Assembly (NCBI GenBank): GCA_016490735.1
Contig: JAEMWC010000616.1
Coordinates: 477,805 to 541,804, forward strand
Direction: 5' to 3'
DNA from: Pachyseris speciosa
Taxonomy: Eukaryota > Cnidaria > Anthozoa > Scleractinia > Pachyseridae
DNA: 64,000 nt
How positions within the stretch are numbered: position 1 is the stretch's first letter; each line of letters opens with the position of its first letter. Under the pieces are notes generated by a model. It did not search any database, was not told where the DNA came from, and saw nothing but the letters and a program-made list of their open reading frames with translations. Shown here one piece after another: positions 58,401-64,000 of the stretch. Both the position numbers and the translations under genes were made by a program.

Positions 58401-60519
58401 TTAAAGTCGATTATAAGCTTTTTCTTTACAATTTCACCTATTTACTTGAAATATATAGCTGGAGTTTTCAAAACAGGGCTCCTGGAGTCCATACTAACTC
58501 CTATTACATGTCTCTCACTCTTTTTCTTTTTTATCTTTTATGGACGGGGCGGGGGGCATGCTAGCTACATTAATAATTAGAAGAAGAGAAAGAAACTGTC
58601 CCTGCCTTAAACTTTGCATTAAGGTCTTATCCCCACTCCCCCCCCCCCCCCCCCATCCCCTGCAGTTTTATTTGTCAGTTAGTTTCCACTCTCTCTCAAA
58701 GAAAGAAACGTGCATTTGAAGTCTTCGCGCGGTCAGTTAGCTCGCAATGGCGTCGTTAGAGTTTGATTTTCCGTTGGCCTCCAAGAGCAGAGTATTCCTT
58801 AGGACATCATTAAGTCCAGTGAGGGAGAAAGTCTTGCGAGGTGCAGTGTCTGCCTCGTCTAATATCCTGCTGTGCAGTTATTTGCTAAACGAGTACTTTG
58901 TTTACCCGGGCGGTACTGCTGGAAAAATGCAGGGATATTGAGAGCTCTGCTTTGAGAGGTAACAAGTCTTTAGCCTCAGAAAGTAGGTGTCGGTGATCAT
59001 TTCAAGGCTCAGGGAGAGAAACGGTGTAGAATTTGGAGCATGCTAAAGACTTAGTAAAAATGCTGTGGCTAGATGGTCGTCAACAACTCCTCGCTAACAC
59101 GGACAGTAAACATCCGGGACCTACCTCATGAAATTATCGAGAAAGACACAAGGCATGGCTGGGAATTTGTCTGCAAAAAGCGTAAGTTTGAACATTTTTT
59201 TGACTAGTTTCCGCCCTCGCAACTTTATCGAGTGATTTGATAGTCTGAAAGTGTCATAATGACTGGTTTCCGGTGTCAGAAGTGATCACAAAATCGAGCG
59301 ATAATTTACACAAATAAAATTCGACAATAATTAGCTGTGATTCTTCGTAGCAATCACGAACGCTCGGTTGAAAACGCTGCTAGACTTCGCCTAAATCTAT
59401 GCCGCTAATTCCAAAGCTAACTTTGCCGTCAGAAAGAGCGTATTCTAGAGAGATTTGGCCGAATAACGCACCAAAATTCTCATGTCAGAGGTCACGTCAA
59501 TTTCATGTCTAATTGCAAGACAAATAACATGTATTATTTGTCTTCCCTTTGACAGAGACTGTAGGTTCACAACGGGCCTAAATGCAAGTCTCCCTTTTGA
59601 TAAACCGAGGTATTGATAAAGAAAGTTCTAAAACCCCTCAAATTTTCATGAGCCTGGTTTTGAAAAGTTCGGCTAGATGTCTCAAGGTAATAACACATGT
59701 GGACATTCAGTTTCTCAGTTTTATGGCCAATCCTGTCCAAATCACGGCGTTTTCAACGCCAAAAAGCTACTGACATTAAAAGAATTGCCTTCAAACCGAA
59801 CGTTAAAGCACGATTTTCACAATGTGTGTGATGTTAGAAGAGGCTAGCTATTTAACAAGCAATTTATATCATGGTGCTGAGTAAAACCAGCATTTAATGT
59901 CTGATTTTTGATCTTCTAAAGGCACCCTTTTTTCTGTTTGCGCTCAGTACTGTTCAGTTGAACGTGTGACATCGTTTAAAGTCGATTATAAGCTTTTTCT
60001 TTACAATTTCACCTATTTACTTGAAATATATAGCTGGAGTTTTCAAAACAGGGCTCCTGGAGTCCATACTAACTCCTATTACATGTCTCTCACTCTTTTT
60101 CTTTTTTATCTTTTATGGACGGGGCGGGGGGCATGCTAGCTACATTAATAATTAGAAGAAGAGAAAGAAACTGTCCCTGACTTAAACTTTGCATTAAGGT
60201 CTTATCCCCACTCCCCCCCCCCCCCCCCCCCCATCCCCTGCAGTTTTATTTGTCAGTTAGTTTCCACTCTCTCTCAAAGAAAGAAACGTGCATTTGAAGT
60301 CTTCGCGCGGTCAGTTAGCTCGCAATGGCGTCGTTAGAGTTTGATTTTCCGTTGGCCTCCAAGAGCAGAGTATTCCTTAGGACATCATTAAGTCCAGTGA
60401 GGGAGAAAGTCTTGCGAGGTGCAGTGTCTGCCTCGTCTAATATCCTGCTGTGCAGTTATTTGCTAAACGAGTACTTTGTTTACCCGGGCGGTACTGCTGG
60501 AAAAATGCAGGGATATTGA
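52448..60519 (+). other. Repeated 64-codon frame in units 2-7 of the macrosatellite
   Basis: The frame starting MASLEFDFPLASKS recurs without change at 52448, 54024, 55600, 57172, 58747 and 60325 (each 195 bp). Unit 8 (61901) has an internal TAG and unit 9 (63482) a TAA near its end. The sequence just before each ATG (GTCAGTTAGCTCGCA) is also constant. Identity between units reflects recent homogenisation and does not by itself show that the peptide is made. Confidence 0.5.
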
Positions 60520-63500
60520 GAGCTCTGCTTTGAGAGGTAACAAGTCTTTAGCCTCAGAAAGTAGGTGTCGGTGATCATTTCAAGGCTCAGGGAGAGAAAC
60601 GGTGTAGAATTTGGAGCATGCTAAAGACTTAGTAAAAATGCTGTGGCTAGATGGTCGTCAACAACTCCTCGCTAACACGGACAGTAAACATCCGGGACCT
60701 ACCTCATGAAATTATCGAGAAAGACACAAGGCATGGCTGGGAATTTGTCTGCAAAAAGCGTAAGTTTGAACATTTTTTTGACTAGTTTCCGCCCTCGCAA
60801 CTTTATCGAGTGATTTGATAGTCTGAAAGTGTCATAATGACTGGTTTCCGGTGTCAGAAGTGATCACAAAATCGAGCGATAATTTACACAAATAAAATTC
60901 GACAATAATTAGCTGTGATTCTTCGTAGCAATCACGAACGCTCGGTTGAAAACGCTGCTAGACTTCGCCTAAATCTATGCCGCTAATTCCAAAGCTAACT
61001 TTGCCGTCAGAAAGAGCGTATTCTAGAGAGATTTGGCCGAATAACGCACCAAAATTCTCATGTCAGAGGTCACGTCAATTTCATGTCTAATTGCAAGACA
61101 AATAACATGTATTATTTGTCTTCCCTTTGACAGAGACTGTAGGTTCATAACGGGCCTAAATGCAAGTCTCCCTTTTGATAAACCGAGGTATTGATAAAGA
61201 AAGTTCTAAAACCCCTCAAATTTTCATGAGCCTGGTTTTGAAAAGTTCGGCTAGATGTCTCAAGGTAATAACACATGTGGACATTCAGTTTCTCAGTTTT
61301 ATGGCCAATCCTGTCCAAATCACGGCGTTTTCAACGCCAAAAAGCTACTGACATTAAAAGAATTGCCTTCAAACCGAACGTTAAAGCACGATTTTCACAA
61401 TGTGTGTGATGTTAGAAGAGGCTAGCTATTTAACAAGCAATTATATCATGGTGCTGAGTAAAACCAGCATTTAATGTCTGATTTTTGATCTTCTAAAGGC
61501 ACCCTTTTTTCTGTTTGCGCTCAGTACTGTTCAGTTGAACGTGTGTGACATCGTTTAAAGTCGATTATAAGCTTTTTCTTTACAATTTCACCTATTTGCT
61601 TGAAATATATAGCTGGAGTTTTCAAAACAGGGCTCCTGGAGTCCATACTAACTCCTATTACATGTCTCTCACTCTTTTTCTTTTTTATCTTTTATGGACG
61701 GGGCGGGGGGCATGCTAGCTACATTAATAATTAGAAGAAGAGAAAGAAACTGTCCCTGACTTAAACTTTGCATTAAGGTCTTATCCCCACTTTCCCCCCC
61801 CCCCCCCCATCCCCTCCAGTTTTATTTGTCAGTTAGTTTCCACTCTCTCTCAAAGAAAGAAACGTGCATTTGAAGTCTTCGCGCGGTCAGTTAGCTCGCA
61901 ATGGCGTCGTTAGAGTTTGATTTTCCGTTGGCCTCCTAGAGCAGAGTATTCCTTAGGACATCATTAAGTCCAGTGAGGGAGAAAGTCTTGCGAGGTGCAG
62001 TGTCTGCCTCGTCTAATATCCTGCTGTGCAGTTATTTGCTAAACGAGTACTTTGTTTACCCGGGCGGTACTGCTGGAAAAATGCAGGGATATTGAGAGCT
62101 CTGCTTTGAGAGGTAACAAGTCTTTAGCCTCAGAAAGTAGGTGTCGGTGATCATTTCAAGGCTCAGGGAGAGAAACTGGTGTAGAATTTGGAGCATGCTA
62201 AAGACTTAGTAAAAATGCTGTGGCTAGATGGTCGTCAACAACTCCTCGCTAACACGGACAGTAAACATCCGGGACCTACCTCATGAAATTATCGAGAAAG
62301 ACACAAGGCATGGCTGGGAATTTGTCTGCAAAAAGCGTAAGTTTGAACATTTTTTTGACTAGTTTCCGCCCTCGCAACTTTATCGAGTGATTTGATAGTC
62401 TGAAAGTGTCATAATGACTGGTTTCCGGTGTCAGAAGTGATCACAAAATCGAGCGATAATTTACACAAATAAAATTCGACAATAATTAGCTGTGATTCTT
62501 CGTAGCAATCACGAACGCTCGGTTGAAAACGCTGCTAGACTTCGCCTAAATCTATGCCGCTAATTCCAAAGCTAACTTTGCCGTCAGAAAGAGCGTATTC
62601 TAGAGAGATTTGGCCGAATAACGCACCAAAATTCTCATGTCAGAGGTCACGTCAATTTCATGTCTAATTGCAAGACAAATAACATGTATTATTTGTCTTC
62701 CCTTTGACAGAGACTGTAGGTTCACAACGGGCCTAAATGCAAGTCTCCCTTTTGATAAACCGAGGTATTGATAAAGAAAGTTCTAAAACCCCTCAAATTT
62801 TCATGAGCCTGGTTTTGAAAAGTTCGGCTAGATGTCTCAAGGTAATAACACATGTGGACATTCAGTTTCTCAGTTTTATGGCCAATCCTGTCCAAATCAC
62901 GGGTTTTCAACGCCAAAAGCTACTGACATTAAAAGAATTGCCTTCAAACGAACGTTAAAGCACGATTTTCACAATGTGTGTGATGTTAGAAGAGGCTAGC
63001 TATTTAACAAGCAATTTATATCATGGTGCTGAGTAAAACCAGCATTTAATGTCTGATTTTTGATCTTCTAAAGGCACCCTTTTTTCTGTTTGCGCTCAGT
63101 ACTGTTCAGTTGAACGTGTGACATCGTTTAAAGTCGATTATAGCTTTTTCTTTACAATTTCACCTATTTGCTTGAAATATATAGCTGGAGTTTTTCAAAA
63201 CAGGGCTCCTGGAGTCCATACTAACTCCTATTACATGTCTCTCACTCTTTTTCTTTTTTATCTTTTTTGGACGGGGCGGGGGGCATGCTAGCTACATTAA
63301 TAATTAGAAGAAGAGAAAGAAACTGTCCCTGACTTAAACTTTGCATTAAGGTCTTATCCCCACTCCCCCCCCCCTCCCCCCCCCCCCCATCCCCTGCAGT
63401 TTTTATTTGTCAGTTAGTTTCCACTCTCTCTCAAAGAAAGAAACGTGCATTTGAAGTCTTCGCGCGGTCAGTTAGCTCGCAATGGCGTCGTTAGAGTTTG

Positions 63501-64000
63501 ATTTTCCGTTGGCCTCCAAGAGCAGAGTATTCCTTAGGACATCATTAAGTCCAGTGAGGGAGAAAGTCTTGCGAGGTGCAGTGTCTGCCTCGTCTAATAT
63601 CCTGCTGTGCAGTTATTTGCTAAACGAGTACTTTGTTTAACCCGGGGTTACTGCTGGAAAAATGCAGGATATTGAAGAGCTCTGCTTTGAGAGGTAACAA
63701 GTCTTTAGCCTCAGAAAGTAGGTGTCGGTGATCATTTCAAGGCTCAGGGAGAGAAATGGTTGTAGAATTTGGAGCATGCTAAAGACTTAGTAAAAATGCT
63801 GTGGCTAGATGGTCGTCAACAACTCCTCGCTAACACGGACAGTAAACATCCGGGACCTACTCATGAAATTATCGAGAAAGACACAAGCATGGCGGGAATT
63901 TGTCTGCAAAAAGCGTAAGTTTTGAGACATTTTTTTGCTGACTGTTTCCGCCCTCGCAACTTTATCGAGTGATTTGATAGTCTGAAAGTGTCATAAATGA

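Larger units (their letters stand above)
50577..64000 (+). repeat. Macrosatellite: eight units of about 1.58 kb plus a partial ninth
   Basis: Taking AGTTTTCAAAACAGGGCTCC as the start, units begin at 50577, 52163, 53739, 55315, 56891, 58463, 60038, 61617 and 63189 (lengths 1586, 1576, 1576, 1576, 1572, 1575, 1579, 1572, then 812 bp to the window edge). Units 2-6 appear identical apart from a poly-C tract of 15-18 bases. Unit 1 carries many indels in its 3' half, and units 8-9 have further changes. Each unit holds a poly-C tract, a short coding-like exon starting ATGGCGTCGTTAGAG, a second segment with a GTAAGT donor, and a third after TTTGACAG. The array continues beyond the window. Confidence 0.97.

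Noticed and set aside
62722..62916. Minus-strand frame in macrosatellite unit 8
   Set aside because: It appears only because of indels in this unit and is antisense to the third segment. It is not conserved in other units.
50577..64000. rDNA, 5S, histone or snRNA repeat cluster
   Set aside because: No rRNA, histone or snRNA sequence is recognisable in the unit on either strand.

Overview
This window is animal nuclear DNA, AT-rich and full of introns. It most likely comes from an anthozoan cnidarian, probably a stony coral. The grounds are split genes with GT-AG introns, metazoan gene families (an INF2-type formin, RFXAP, FAM181, a TLC-domain protein), and a dense load of short inverted-repeat transposons, a tRNA-derived SINE and foldback elements of a kind I associate with coral genomes. 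The organism call is inference; no marker gene settles it.

Layout: 241-10598 (+) holds the 3' two-thirds of an INF2-type formin: the end of its DID/FH3 region, a proline-rich FH1, the FH2 exons and a DAD/WH2-like motif. A downstream exon (14288-16061) may be a long alternative C-terminus. 16655-18196 is a tandem duplication of about 770 bp. 19425-22671 (-) is a two-exon TLC-domain membrane protein. 27065-36734 (+) is a six-exon RFXAP homologue whose introns carry at least eight mobile elements. 37116-42180 is repeat-rich: a 25-bp minisatellite, a pogo-type transposon remnant with subterminal repeat arrays, and a long foldback. 47044-48076 (-) is a FAM181-family gene with a TEAD-binding-type motif. 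From 50577 to the window end lies a macrosatellite of eight full units of about 1.58 kb plus a partial ninth, each unit carrying a small split-gene-like segment.

The genes do not form a functional cluster. RFXAP is a transcription cofactor, FAM181 a presumed TEAD partner, INF2 an actin regulator, and the TLC protein a membrane protein. The most striking structures are the macrosatellite, the RFXAP and FAM181 homologues outside vertebrates, and nested transposon insertions in which one repeat arm records the site before insertion.

Caution: INF2, its possible tail exon, the TLC gene, FAM181 and the transposase all show single-base frameshifts next to otherwise well-conserved coding sequence. 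Uncorrected indel errors in the assembly explain this better than parallel gene decay, though decay cannot be excluded from one sequence.
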